NCBI RefSeq assembly: GCF_022965805.1
Contig: NC_133101.1
Location: 17,269,054 to 17,333,053 of the forward strand
DNA length: 64,000 bases
Reading direction: 5' to 3'
Origin: Primulina eburnea
Lineage: Eukaryota; Streptophyta; Magnoliopsida; Lamiales; Gesneriaceae
A program made the translations under genes and the position numbers. The notes below the pieces were generated by a model. The model did not search any database and had not been told where the DNA came from. It saw only the letters and a program-made list of their open reading frames with translations. Below, piece after piece: positions 11,019 to 22,135 of the stretch; position 1 is the stretch's first letter; each line of letters begins with the position of its first letter.

Positions 11019-12805
11019 TGTAAGGCTCGAGAATTATCAACTGGCATTGATGTTAGACTTGTAAAGGTAAGAATTTATGACATTTAAATCAGAATTGTGA
11101 AGCTGGGCCGAAGCCACACCGCACCCGCGGTACAGGAAGGACCGCACCAGCGGTGCATTGAGAGGAAATTAGTGGATTTGTGCGAAGCAAGACCGCACCC
11201 GCGGTGCAAACAAGACCGCACCCGCGGTGGTGAGACCACACCCGCGGTCATGCAGGGACCGCACCCGCGGTCTAGGTGCTGCACTTTTAGATGAACTCGT
11301 CGTGAGCACAGCGCACCCGCGCTCTTGAGCCACCGCACCCGCGGTGCTGCATGCGAAATGCCACCTTTGATTTTTATGTTGACACTTGGCATGATATATA
11401 TATACTTTGAAATGACACCTCATTGTTTCATTCAGAAACAAGAACCGAGCTCCTCCTCCAAAGAATCCTCAAGCTTCAAGGTAGATTAGAACATTAGTTT
11501 TGAAAGATTGGTGCATCCGATTTTGAATCCGAGTAGAGATTACTGATCCTTGCATCATTGGGTACAAAAGGAAGTAAATTTCTTGCAGTTTCAGCATATT
11601 TCAGATATTCATGTTGGGGGAAATTCAGATTTGATTTAGAATATGTGTTCTTGATATACTGAGCATGATATATTCGTTACCGGATCGAAATTTGGAGACC
11701 GTATGCTATTGTTCGAAATTTCCAGCATATATGAGTTAGGATATTTACAGATTTCAGAATATATGTTGATGTTTTGATGATAGTATGAGTTGCTTGTGAT
11801 TGAGTATGATGTTATTGAGTTATCGGTATCGCGAGATTACGCTGTTATGCTGTCGAATTGTATCAAAACCGAGTATTGAATTGTATATGTGCTGAATTGA
11901 ATTGAGAATTGATATTGCATGTCTACATTGCCTTTCAGAGTTGTTATTGTCAGACTCGACATTCCGACTTCAAGATCTCGACAGACATTGTGCGACGAAA
12001 GGTATAATTCATGTGGTCATGGGATTGCACAACTCGATTCAGATTTGATGCGAGTTTCCCTAAATCACATACTAGATTGTTATTACATTTGATTATGTAA
12101 TGTCTTGTTTATTGATTTATATTCGAGTCCTGAGATAGGAGATATTGGCAGATTGGCCAAAACTAGACGTTTCGGTGTATCGACGCATAGTAGTAGATTT
12201 ACTCTATGTGTAGACCCTCGATACAGAGTTGACCGAAGTCTAGGAATAAGATGTACCGTCACCCCGAGTGGTTGGGTAGGTGACAGACCGTCTTATTCAC
12301 ACCGGGATCCCTAGAGTAGAAATGAGTCGAGTGAAGAACTAGATGTTGAATACAGATTTGTATTCCTTTACATGTTTTAGATTTATTTCATGTACATGGA
12401 TATACGCTATGCTTTTGTATATGATTCATTACATTGCATGCATACATGTTTTATACTGGGATTTATTCTCACCGGAGTTATCCGGCTGTTGTCTTGTCTG
12501 TATGTGTACTTGGCAACAGGTGGGGCAGGTACAGGGTCACGTCGTTGAAGAGAGAGTTGATAGTGTGGTGATGCCGGGTGTAGAAGCAGACTACTTGTTA
12601 TTGTACTAGACTTGTACGGAACTTTTAAATAATCGTGTATGTTTATATCAGACATATGTGTATGTACATTATGGTTGTTTAAATAATAATGACATGCTTT
12701 ATGTTTACATATGATTGAATATTAAAAAGCAAAATTTTGACCCACATTTTCGAGCAAAGATCCAATAAATCCCAAAAGAATTGAGTTAGAGCCCGGGTCC
12801 CCACA
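11019..12805 (+). repeat. 5' LTR of A2 (1787 bp)
   Basis: It starts TGTAAGGCTCGAG, ends CCCCACA and is followed after five bases by the primer site. Its length equals that of the LTRs at 46530 and 53708. It contains U3 with the GC array and TATA run, and a long AT-rich transcribed part. Confidence 0.93.
11118..11404 (+). promoter_or_regulatory. A2 5' LTR promoter: ACCGCACCCGCGGT array and TATA
   Basis: Units lie at 11118, 11141 (ACCGCACCAGCGGT), 11192, 11215, 11235 (ACCACACCCGCGGT), 11258 and 11332, with the related AGCGCACCCGCGCT at 11310. Each is ACCGC and GCGGT inverted around ACCC. The TATA run at 11394-11404 follows by about 50 bp. The same array, with differing unit number, occurs in most family A LTRs here. 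Confidence 0.72.
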
Positions 12806-12810
12806 ACAGG

Positions 12811-12822
12811 TGGTATCAGAGC
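12811..12822 (+). other. primer binding site of A2 (tRNA-iMet)
   Basis: TGGTATCAGAGC lies five bases after the LTR end and primes minus-strand DNA synthesis. Confidence 0.92.
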
Positions 12823-13066
12823 TGTAGGTTCTGTAGACTGAGATAGAATAGAATGGGCGGGGTAGATCGAGTCATCTTCCTTGGTCTTGATGTGCTAGCA
12901 TGATTATTTGCTTTCTATATTATGTGTTGTTGCATTATCTGAATTGATTTACAGCATATACTTGTCAAGCCTGAATCAGAACCGATTCTCGATCAGAGGT
13001 TAAGATCAGAGGAGGGCTGAGACAGATGATATTGACTGTGTACTAATCAGTTTGATAATCAGATTT

Positions 13067-14455
13067 ATGCCGCCTAGATGTATACCACAGCCAGAGCAGG
13101 GTAGCACATCAGGTGCACAGATGGATGTTACTGCTACGCCGATGGAGACCTTATTGAAGAGATTTCAGTCTTTCCATCCTCCTACGCTGAAGGGCACAGA
13201 GAGTGCAGTGGAGTGCGAGAGCTGGCTTGATGATATCGAGATGTTGTTTGAGTCTTTAGCATATACTGATGAGCGACGTGTGAAATTGATAGGGCATCAG
13301 ATGCAAGAGGTTGCCAAGAGCTGGTGGTTGACTACGAAGAGAGCTTTGGAGCACCGAGGTATTGATATCACGTGGAAAGTCTTCAAGGATGAGTTCTATC
13401 AGCGCTTCTTCCCCGTCTCCTACCGAAAAGATAAAGGAGCTGAATTTGCGAATCTGAGGCAGGGACAGTGGAACATCGAGGAGTATGTTGCTAAATTTTC
13501 TGCTTTGCTACGATTTGCACCTCATGTGGCAGGGAACGACGAGGCAGTGGCTGATCAGTTCATCAACGGGTTGAATCCAGATGTCTTTACTTTGGTGAAC
13601 ACGGGATGGCCTAATACTTTTTCGGAAGCACTGAACCGAGCGAAGGAAGCAGAGGCTGGCTTGATCAGGCAGCGAGGCGCTTTCTACGGTGTTCAGGGGC
13701 AGAGACCGCCACAGCCTACCGCCGTTCAGTTTCCACCACCTCCTCCTTGCTTCGATATTGGATATAGTAGTAGTGGCAAGAAGGAATTTTTGAAAGCTAA
13801 GGGCAAGCAGTTTAAGAAATCCGGGAGTAGTTCATCGAGTTCGAGTGGATCTCGACAGAGAGGTCAGGGTTCAGATTACAGTGGCGTATACTATAGTTCG
13901 TGCGGAGGGCGACATGCCACGGAGCAGTGTCAAGGAGTTATGGGACGCTGCAACATCTGTAGGCAACCGGGACACTTTGCCCGAGTTTGTCCCCAGAGAG
14001 GTGCACAACGATTCCAAAGTACAGGGTCATCAGCACCAGTGCCACAGATGGAGAGACAGGCATCCTCTGTACACTCCTTCCAGCCACCATCTACACAGAC
14101 CCAGCAGAGACCAGGAGGTAGTCAGACAATGAGTCAACCTCCCAGACAACAGGCTAGGGTGTTTGCGCTGACAGAGGAGCAGGCGCAGGAGGCACCAGAT
14201 GATGTCATTGCAGGTAGCTGTTTTCTTTGCGGTTATCCTGCATATGTGTTGATAGACACAGGTGCATCCCATACATTTATATCTGAACATTTTGCATTGA
14301 GACATTCATTGCCTGTTGAGTCTTTGTCGACGGTAGTGTCTATAGCTTCTCCGTTGGGAAGTGGTTTAATATCTGTGACTACTGTTAAACACTGTATGCT
14401 TCAGTTTGAGGGGCATGAGATTGATTTAGGACTGTCTAGTACTTGGTTTAGCTGA
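13067..14455 (+). pseudogene. gag: A2 gag and start of protease, frameshifted
   Basis: Starts at MPPRCIPQPEQ; the upstream in-frame TTG at 13052 is not a credible start. Residues 20-190 form the gag capsid core ([63 protein letters not shown]). A proline-rich and serine-rich linker follows, then two zinc knuckles. The first reads [13 protein letters not shown], with Tyr in place of the first zinc Cys; the second ([14 protein letters not shown]) is intact. The aspartic protease active site is [14 protein letters not shown] at about 14250. An extra G at about 14428, compared with the copy near 30820, shifts the frame and ends the ORF at 14455. Capsid and protease would normally be released from one polyprotein. 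Confidence 0.92.
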
Positions 14456-16459
14456 TTTTGACTGTATAGTTGGCATAGACATGTTGACCAAGTACAGGGC
14501 CACTGTAGATTGTTTCCACAAGATTGTCAGATTCAGACCCGACATGACAGATGAGTGGAAATTCTACGGCAAGGGTTCCAGATCTCGGATTCCCTTAGTA
14601 TCTGCTCTGACTATGAGTAGACTGCTTCAGAGAGGAGCAGAGGGCTTTCTTATATATTCAGTAGATATACTGAAGTCGAGCCCAGCATTGGCAGATCTGC
14701 CAGTGGTTTGCGAGTTTGCAGATGTATTCCCAGATGAGATTCCAGGGTTGCCTCCGGTTCGAGAGGTAGATTTTAGCATAGATCTTGTGCCAGGCAGTGT
14801 TCCTATTTCGAGAGCTCCGTATAGGATGGCGTCTATCGAACTGAAAGAATTGAAAGCACAGTTGGAAGATCTTTTGTCCAAGGGATATATCAGACCCAGT
14901 GTATCTCCTTGGGGTGCTCCGGTGCTTTTCGTTAGAAAGAAAGATGGTTCGATGCGACTGTGTATTGATTACAGACAATTGAACAAGGCAACAGTAAAGA
15001 ACAAGTATCCTTTGCCTCACATCGACGACTTATTTGACCAGTTACAGGGGTCTTCGGTTTACTCGAAGATTGATTTGAGATCAGGGTATCATCAGCTCAG
15101 AGTTAGAGACGTTGATATTCCGAAGACTGCATTCCGGACCAAGTATGGGCACTACGAGTTTATCGTTATGCCTTTTGGTTTAACGAATGCACCTGCGGTG
15201 TTTATGAGTTTGATGAACCGCATTTCAGAGATATTTAGATAATTTTGTGATTGTGTTTATTGATGATATTTTGGTATATTCGAAGAATTTGATTGAGCAT
15301 GCAGAGCATCTGAGAATTGTATTGAAGAATTTGAGAAAAGAGCAATTGTATGCTAAACTGTCCAAGTGCGAATTTTGGCTGAGACATGTTGTCTTCTTGG
15401 GTCACATTATATCTGGAGATGGTATTGCGGTAGATCCGAGTAAAGTTGAGGCTGTTATCAGTTGGCCGAGACCGACTTCTGTGCCTGAGATACGCAGTTT
15501 CATGGGTCTAGCCGGGTATTATCGTCGTTTTATCCGAGATTTCTCCAGTATAGCGAAGCCTATCACCCAATTGACACAGAAAAAATGCCATTTGTGTTGC
15601 CGAAGATTGTGAAGCCAGTTTCGTAGAGCTGAAGAAGAGGCTGACTAGTGCGCCTGTCTTGACGATTCCTTCAGGTACAGGTTAGTTCGTTGTATACTGT
15701 GATGCATCTCACAGAGGACTAGGGTGTGTTCTTATGCAGCGAGGGCACGTAATAGCGTACGCCTCTAGACAGCTGAAGCCGCACGAGACCCGTTATCCAA
15801 TTCATGATCTTGAATTGGCGGCGATTGTCTTTGCACTCAAGATCTGGCGTCATTATCCGCATGGCGAGAAATTCGAGATCTATTCCGATCATAAGAGCCT
15901 GAAGTACCTCTTTTCTCAGTCAGAGTTGAACATGAGGCAGCGACGATGGCTTGATCTGCTGAAAGATTTTGATTGCGAGATCAAGTACTATCCAGGGAAG
16001 TCGAATGCAGCGGCAGTCGCCTTGAGTCGACAGGTATGTGCTCTTTCCTTATCGACAGTAGGTGTATCGAATTTAGTAGAGGATTGTTGCTTGTCTGGGT
16101 TGACATTTGATACAGAGAGTAGACCGTTGCGACTTGCTGCGATTCAGATTGAGCCAGATCTGATTTTGAGGATCAAAGAAGCGCAGAAAACTGATCCGAG
16201 TGTTCAGAGATCGATTGATATGGTCAGAGCTGGTCATATATCAGAGTATCAGGTTAGAGATTTTGTTCTGTATGTGAATAACCGCTTAGTAGTGCCAGAG
16301 ATTTCAGATCTGAGACGACAGATCATGTCAGAGGCACACTGTAGTCGGTTCAGCATTCATCCTGGTGGAAGAAAGATGTACAATGATTTGAAGACGCAAT
16401 TCTGGTGGAAGCAGATGAAGACAGATATCGCAAAATTTGTGTCTAAGTGTTTGAATTGC
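14429..16459 (+). pseudogene. pol: A2 pol: protease end, RT, RNase H, integrase N-terminus
   Basis: After the frameshift the protein continues ([20 protein letters not shown]) into the [55 protein letters not shown] at about 15255. RNase H and the integrase zinc-binding HHCC segment (HCSRF.IHPGG ... CLNC) follow. Damage seen: a 2-bp loss at about 15225 just before FIDD, an indel at about 15585, and a TAG at 15684 (GGTTAGTTC where other copies have GGTGAGTTC). At 16459, inside the codons after CLNC, the Athila-like element B interrupts the gene; it resumes at 27821. The RNase H tail reads AAAVALSRQ where other copies read AAADALSRK. Confidence 0.92.
16455..16459 (+). other. target-site duplication ATTGC, left copy
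   Basis: ATTGC precedes the outer LTR end of element B and is repeated at 27816-27820. Removing B plus one copy restores the integrase reading frame (LNCQQVKAE), which confirms the insertion site. Confidence 0.95.
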
Positions 16460-17939
16460 TGATCGAGCAAAACTTGCACAGTAAAATCCCCAATAAAAAT
16501 ATGATTTTGTATGCTCAAAATAAATCGCAAGTGCACGATGTCAAGTTATAATATAGTGTACGTGAGTACGAGTATCGTTCCACTGAAGACTTTGTTTAAC
16601 AATTATTATTTTAGTTATTAAAACTTTAGCGACGAAATTTGATTGTTTGTTTTATGACTAATAAAATTCAAGAAAATTTAAATAAACAAGCTCAAAGATT
16701 AAATGATGAAATATGAATGCTAAATCAATGGATTAAATTTCAAATGATAAAAGAATTTGTTGGGAATTCTGGTTCACCTACCCCTTATTAATTAATTAAT
16801 TCGTTCGATTATGTTCTACGCTTCCGACAGGATTTCCTATTCAATTGAACACACTCTCTCGAGCTATGCCAAACTAATTCACTCAATGAATTAATTAAAT
16901 GTCTTTAATTATTTATCAAGAATGAATCGCATTTCGATTTATGAAACCCCCTAGTTTTCGACCCTAAGGACTATGACTATCGGCACGTATCCAATTTCAT
17001 ATATTTATGTAAATTGTAGATCCGCGAATTATACCACTCGATCCTATCACTAGTTATTCTCTCGAACTCACTCGGGATACAAAATTTTCGTTAAAGTTAG
17101 CTACGCTCAACGACACAATGAAAATCGTAGAATAATCAAGAATAAATCACAAATCGAAATATAAATGAACTAGATCAAAGTTTGGGGTAGGATCCCCTTT
17201 ACTCCCAACAAATATGAAAGTTAGCTACTAGAATTCATAATTAAAATAAGCAAAACAATGTTTAAACAAAGGAAAATAAACTAGAAATACTAGGCGTGAC
17301 GAAATCTGCGAAGAACGATGCCCGGAAACCGTCGAATCTTCAATCCAAGTGCAAAAGCTCTCCAAAATCCTTTGTGGCTCTGAAAATCTGTCTGAATGAA
17401 TGCCTAAAATTCGTGCCATCCCCTTTCCATAGCAACCACCATCCAAATTAAGGTAAGAAATCGCGAATGAAACTTTCCAAAAATAAGCGGCGCTCGGGCG
17501 GTAGAGAAGTACCGCTCGAGCGCCAAGTTTCTGTAATGTTGCTCGGCTGGTGCGGCATTCGCGCTCGGGCGGTAGAAAATCACCGCCCGAGCGCCAAATC
17601 TCTGTCTCGGCACTTCGTCTTCTCGCGCCCGGGCGGTAGAAATGTACCGCTCGGGCGCCAACCTTCTGTACTGTTTTTCAGTTTTTTCACTTCTCGCGCC
17701 CGGGCGGTAGAAATGTACCGCTCGGGCGCCAAGTTTCTGTCCAACTTCTTCAGTTTATTCACTTTGCTATATTTTCCGTTTTCCGACCATTTTTCCTGCA
17801 GATTCATCACACACAAGTGAGACATGATAAAATGCAAATAATTACTATAAAATGAACAAAATGTAAATGAAATGCATGCATGCACAATGTAAACACAACT
17901 AAAACTAATGCAATAAACACGTAAAAACACCACTTATCA
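16460..17939 (-). repeat. 3' LTR of B (1480 bp)
   Basis: On the minus strand it starts TGATAAGTGG and ends GCTCGATCA. It is almost identical to 26336-27815. Differences I can see include GACTTTG/GACTGTG near 16590, TTGGGAA/TTAGGAA near 16760, and one palindrome base (TACCGCTC/TACTGCTC) near 17647. Confidence 0.95.
17489..17729 (-). promoter_or_regulatory. four-unit GC hairpin array in the B 3' LTR
   Basis: Four stem-loops lie at 17489-17524, 17561-17594, 17625-17658 and 17696-17729. The arms are 13-15 bp, for example GGCGCTCGGGCGGTA against TACCGCTCGAGCGCC, with a loop of 6-8 bases. The spacing is 64-72 bp. On the minus strand ACAGAA precedes most units and a GCTTATTTTT sequence follows the last one. 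The units are shared with D and with 20578-20744. Confidence 0.8.
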
Positions 17940-17952
17940 ACCCCCTCATACA
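17940..17952 (-). other. polypurine tract of B
   Basis: The minus strand reads GTATGAGGGGGT immediately before the LTR start TGATAAG. A perfect 9-bp hairpin (TTTTGCTTG, loop CCCT, CAAGCAAAA) lies next to it at 17957-17978. Confidence 0.85.
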
Positions 17953-19209
17953 GACCTTTTGCTTGCCCTCAAGCAAAACAGGTTAAAGCACGAGACTCTA
18001 AATAAACACAACAAAAATAAATAAAAGACTCCAACAAGAACTAACCAACACCATTAAATGTCGATGGTGAGTTGACACGTTTATGCTCATGCCTCAGTTT
18101 ACTTTCCCACTACCAATCATAGTCAAGTCAAATCGCAAACGAATACTCATTCTCATCTACACATAAATCTTGACGCTAATTTGAACGTGTGTGTGTGTCA
18201 TGATGGGTCTAGTCATTCGTACTTCAACTAGATCAATCATCAAATCATGCGAGTCACTCAATTAACACTTCAATACATGTCTCACTAGCATGCACCCCCG
18301 TGTCCATTCATCACTAACCATCATTTGAACTTTATTAAATTTTTAAGTGCAGATAAGGGTGTCGAAAAGAAGGAAAATAAGCTCAAGTGGCTAAAGTTGG
18401 GAGTACACCGATCATTTTCATTGTGCAATTGTCAAGATTTTTCGTCTGACTTTCCTCGTCTCCTTACATCTCCAACTTTTAGCCTAGGAATAGAATTTCA
18501 TTCCCTTTATTTCGGCTTCCCCCTCACCTTACATCTCCCTTTTTTTTCTCAAAGATCTTTTTGCAAGAAACTTTGTTATTTCAACATGTTGATGCACAAT
18601 TTTCACAATGTACTCCCTAGGCTAAGAATATATAACTTTTGGATAATAGCTGGTCAAGAGTATAATATGTAAATTCAGTGCATCGGGAAGGAGGTATATG
18701 TAAAGTTCAAGGCACATCAATTGCTCTCATTCACGATCCCAATCAGTGACTTATTTCCACGGGTTTACATGCTAAATCAACTTGTAAATGATGTCTTTCA
18801 AGTTAACTACACAAAACTTTCAAATTTCACCATTATTCCTACAAAATTCTAGCCCCCACACATATGTGCTTAAAAAGTTCAAAATTTATACCATAATTCA
18901 TGCTTTAACAATCACGAGTATCCTTCACGAAGTGACCCAATCAATATTTTTTTAAACTATCAATTCACCATCATCATTGGCTCATAAACATGTCTTCTCA
19001 CCATAAACGACACCAAACAAAAGAAATGCAACGAAACTAAGCCAATTAACTAGACAAACAAAACAAACTACCCCCCTCATACTTGAGTTGTGCAATGCCC
19101 TCATAGCACAAAACGAAACACACAATAAGAACAAAAAGAACTCATGAATGCAAATGCAAGATGGAATATGCAAAAATAAAAAGAAAGGGGAAACAGTAAA
19201 CTCCCCTGA
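17953..19209 (-). other. B 3' untranslated stretch with a second PPT-like site
   Basis: About 1.26 kb between ORF2 and the polypurine tract has no supportable gene. On the minus strand at 19071-19082 it carries GTATGAGGGGGG, nearly the same as the polypurine tract at 17940. This could be a second plus-strand primer or a relic of an LTR-adjacent duplication. The rest is AT-rich with scattered short ORFs only. Confidence 0.6.
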
Positions 19210-20358
19210 TCAAGGCTCATCCTCGTCATGTTCCGGCGGTTGCACTCCGGCGGCACCCCCGTGCTGGTAATAATCATACTGGAACTGGAATGGGGGAGGA
19301 GGTAGCGGAGATGGCGGCACGGTCCCTGGTTCAGTGCCTCCTTGCACAAGTAGCGAGTGCATCATGGAGTCAATGTGCGATAGATGGTCGGTGACATATG
19401 AGTTGAATTGACCCTCACACGTTTGGAAGGCGAGATTCTCAGCCATCATATCGGTTTGAGTTCTCCGGCGGGGTGGTGGTGGACGGGGACGTGCAGCGGC
19501 GGTGCTAGAACCACCTACATCTTCCTCGGGAGAGGGGAAGTCGATTTGGCGCTTGGCATTCTTCCTTTTCCAGTCGTCGATACAGATCGGCTTCATGGGT
19601 TGAATCCATTCCTCGTCGTCCCGGAATAGAACTCCCGCACGGGCACACAACTCGGATATAATCGTCGGGAATAACAGACCGACGTGACTGTTGCGAGCAC
19701 ACAACATGATTTGAGAGTTGATCAGTGTGCCCACATTCACGTCGTAGCCGTGAGTTAACGCAAAAAGGAGAACCGCTCGTTCCTTTTGGACCTCGCTCTT
19801 ATGCGAGACCGGAATCATCCGTCGGGCCACAAATAAGTACCACATGGCAGCGTCAACGGTCAAGAATTTCTCGTCGAAAAAGCTCGGCGGTCCGCCCACT
19901 GGTTTCCACATCGCACCCGCACCCGGATGGCATAGCGCGGTGATAATCAAGTCATAGTTCGGGTCAGCAGCTAAAGCCTCAAAACGAGAGTTGTCGACCT
20001 CCGCCGTTTCCAACAGTGCATTGATAGTTGCCGAGTCACACGGGACATGTACACCCCGAACAAACACCGTCCCATTTCTCCCCTCCATAGCATTCGCGTA
20101 AAATTCACGCACCACCGAAACTACCGCCGCCTTAGGATGATTGGAAAAAGTTTCCCATCCGCGCCGTTCCAATTCTATCCGAGTTCCTAGGTGCCTATCG
20201 GCAGATTCTTTTCGGAATCCCCTCTCTACTATCGGATTTCTATTCATCTTGGCATGCTCATACCTAGCCCGAGCTTCTTCACTAACAAAGCGATGCCTAT
20301 CAAAAGTCGAAGACGAGGAAGAAGCGGAAGTACCTCTTTGTTTCTTCTTTGGAGCCAT
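19210..20358 (-). CDS. B ORF2: plant-transposon-type protein downstream of pol
   Basis: A 382-residue open frame starting MAPKKKQRGTSASSSS; the longer ORF beginning at 20469 adds an unlikely leader. It resembles the 'putative plant transposon protein' domain often found 3' of Athila pol: ERRGWETFSNHP, VSVVREFYANA, VFVRGVHVPCDSATINALLE, WYLFVARRMIPVSHKSEVQKERAVLLFAL and INSQIMLCARN. The first 25 residues are basic/Ser-rich, and the C-terminal 100 residues are Pro-rich and low-complexity. It has no membrane segment, so it does not look like a classical envelope. Its role is unknown. It sits about 530 bp after the end of integrase, too far for simple read-through. The GC-array/TATA sequence at 20562-20744 lies just upstream, which suggests its own transcript. 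The frame is intact, unlike pol. Confidence 0.8.
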   Translation of the reverse strand: MAPKKKQRGTSASSSSSTFDRHRFVSEEARARYEHAKMNRNPIVERGFRKESADRHLGTRIELERRGWETFSNHPKAAVVSVVREFYANAMEGRNGTVFVRGVHVPCDSATINALLETAEVDNSRFEALAADPNYDLIITALCHPGAGAMWKPVGGPPSFFDEKFLTVDAAMWYLFVARRMIPVSHKSEVQKERAVLLFALTHGYDVNVGTLINSQIMLCARNSHVGLLFPTIISELCARAGVLFRDDEEWIQPMKPICIDDWKRKNAKRQIDFPSPEEDVGGSSTAAARPRPPPPRRRTQTDMMAENLAFQTCEGQFNSYVTDHLSHIDSMMHSLLVQGGTEPGTVPPSPLPPPPFQFQYDYYQHGGAAGVQPPEHDEDEP

Positions 20359-20561
20359 ATTAGTGGATGCAAGAGATTTTGGGGGAATCAGAGAAGATGA
20401 CGCTTGAATTCCGCAGGAGGCACTTGCCCACGATGCTTGAATCTTGATGGTTGGAGTGATTCCCTGCAAGAAGATGAGAGAAGAAGAGGCAAGAGTTAGG
20501 GATTTGGGAAGAGGGAATTAGAAAATTTCGTGCAGAATGAAAGAGGAAAGGGGGAATTCGC

Positions 20562-20744
20562 GCATATAAAGTACTCGTGCTCGAGCGGTAAAAAGTTACC
20601 GCTCGAGCGCGAACCTCTCTGGGCTGAAAAGTCAGAGGTAAGCGCGGGCGCTCGAGCGGTAAGAAATCACCGCCCGAGCGCCAAGTTTCTGTACGCCAAG
20701 GTAAATTTCGCGCTCGAGCGGTACAAAAATACCGCCCGAGCGCC
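20562..20744 (-). promoter_or_regulatory. candidate internal promoter of B ORF2
   Basis: Three GC stem-loops (20709-20744, 20647-20682, 20578-20610) of the B-LTR type, spaced 62-69 bp, are followed on the minus strand by GTACTTTATATGCG (about 20561-20574). The ORF2 ATG is about 200 bp further on. The array-then-TATA order copies the LTR promoters of D, A and C. No transcript evidence is available here. Confidence 0.6.
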
Positions 20745-20888
20745 AACCTCGCTGCCTAAAACGCTTAAATTTTTTTTTTTAATATGAAAACATAAACTTA
20801 AACTAACACTAAAATCAAATTAAATGCAAGATGAAGGGAAGAGATGTAGTTCTCAATTTATAGTCGAGAGCTTGACTGTCGGTCTGTC

Positions 20889-22135
20889 TCAGTTCGGCAA
20901 GTCTTGGAACCGGGGGATTCCAAGTTGTGGCTCAAGTGTGCCACCCATGTAGTGCTTTAGACGCTGGGCGTTGACCGTAAACGTCCCATCCTTCCCATCT
21001 TGCAATTCTACAGCTCCCGATGGATAGAATTTCGAGATCACGAATGGACCTGACCATCGCGACTTCAATTTTCCGGGAAACAAGCGCAACCGGGAGTTGT
21101 AGAGCAGAACACCTTCACCCTCCTTAAACTCTCTCTCGATGATTCTCTTGTCATGCGCCTTTTTGGTTTTTTCTTTGTAAGACACTGCGAGATCGTAAGC
21201 CAAATTCTGGAACTCCTCCAATTGGTCTAACTGAAGCAAACGCTGTTCACCTGCATCAGTAAAATTAAAGTTCAGCGCTTTTGTGGCCCAGTATGCACGA
21301 TGCTCTAACTCGACAGGCAAATGACATGCTTTACCAAACAAAAGCCTATATGGTGTAGTGCCTATAGGTGTTTTAAAAGCAGTCCTATACGCCCAAAGAG
21401 CATCATCTAACCTCACCGACCAATCTTTCCTACCGACACCTACCACTTTCTCCAAGATTCGCTTAATCTCTCGATTCGACACTTCCACTTGACCACTCGT
21501 CTGGGGGTGATAAGGGGTAGAGATCTTATGTGTGACACCATATTTGCTGAAAATTTTTTCAAAGAGTTTGTTGCAAAAATGAGTGACACCATCACTAATG
21601 ATTGCTCGTGGTGTTCCAAAGCGGTTAAAAATGTTTTTCTTCAAAAATTTTAGAACCACTTGAGCATCATTAGTGGCGTATGCTTCCGCCTCTACCCACT
21701 TAGACACATAATCCACCGCCACCAAAATGTATTTTTTTGTGAAAGAACTAGGAAATGGTCCCATAAAGTCTATTCCCCACACATCAAAAACCTCACATTC
21801 AAGGATATTATTTAACGGCATTTCGTGACGGTTAGAGATGTTACCTGACCGCTGGCATTTATCACAGTGTAGCACATAAGAACGAGCATCTTTGAAAAGA
21901 GTTGGCCAATAAAAGCCACATTCAAGTACCTTGGATGCCGTCCTTGTTGGTCCGAAGTGACCACCTACCTCACGGTCATGGCAATGGTTGAGAATTTGAT
22001 CAAACTCTTCTTCCGCAACACACCGTCTTATCATGGCATCTGCACAAATTTTGAACAAGAAAGGTTCCTCCCAAAAATAATACTTCACGTCCGAAAAGAA
22101 TTTCTTTCTTTGGTGAAATGTTAAATTTGGGGGGG
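20889..22135 (-). pseudogene. pol: B pol: integrase
   Basis: Integrase inserts the DNA copy into the host genome. The zinc-binding HHCC segment is readable ([23 protein letters not shown] ... LHCDKCQ). The catalytic triad residues are present in [11 protein letters not shown] (Asp), [10 protein letters not shown] (Asp) and [20 protein letters not shown] (Glu). The C-terminal part includes [13 protein letters not shown] and a DNA-binding tail ([23 protein letters not shown]). It ends [10 protein letters not shown] at 20889. It is joined to RT in a different frame: a run of seven G at 22129-22135 (+ strand) marks a probable 1-bp slip. Without it integrase would be fused to RT as usual. All catalytic residues look intact. 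Confidence 0.9.

Noticed and set aside
11118..11345. CRISPR-like array
   Set aside because: The repeats are 14 bp with irregular, related spacers inside a retrotransposon LTR of a plant genome. No cas genes are present.
12105..12314. 69-residue ORF repeated in every family A LTR (34261, 38334, 39938, 47021, 54199, 60861)
   Set aside because: Same reason: LTR sequence copied with the element, with no protein signature.
12343..12609. 88-residue ORF (MLNTDLYSF...) and its antisense 82-residue ORF, repeated at 33966, 39643, 46726, 53904, 60566, 62874
   Set aside because: They recur only because they lie in the family A LTR. They have no start context, no known domain, and both strands are equally open, so they are noncoding.
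13052..13066. Extension of A2 gag upstream to 13052
   Set aside because: It depends on a TTG start; the conserved family start is ATG of MPPR at 13067.
17404..17933. ORFs across the B hairpin array (RSGG..., ARAVE... repeats), also at 27166-27809, 20360-20787 and 44937-45209
   Set aside because: Artefacts of the GC hairpin repeats in LTR or internal noncoding DNA; they look protein-like only because of repeated codons.
18325..18672. 115-residue plus-strand ORF in the B 3' untranslated stretch
   Set aside because: It is antisense to the element, compositionally biased, and has no domain or conserved context.
19210..20358. Classical envelope gene for B ORF2
   Set aside because: No signal peptide, transmembrane segment or fusion-type region is visible; the protein resembles the plant-transposon-protein domain instead.
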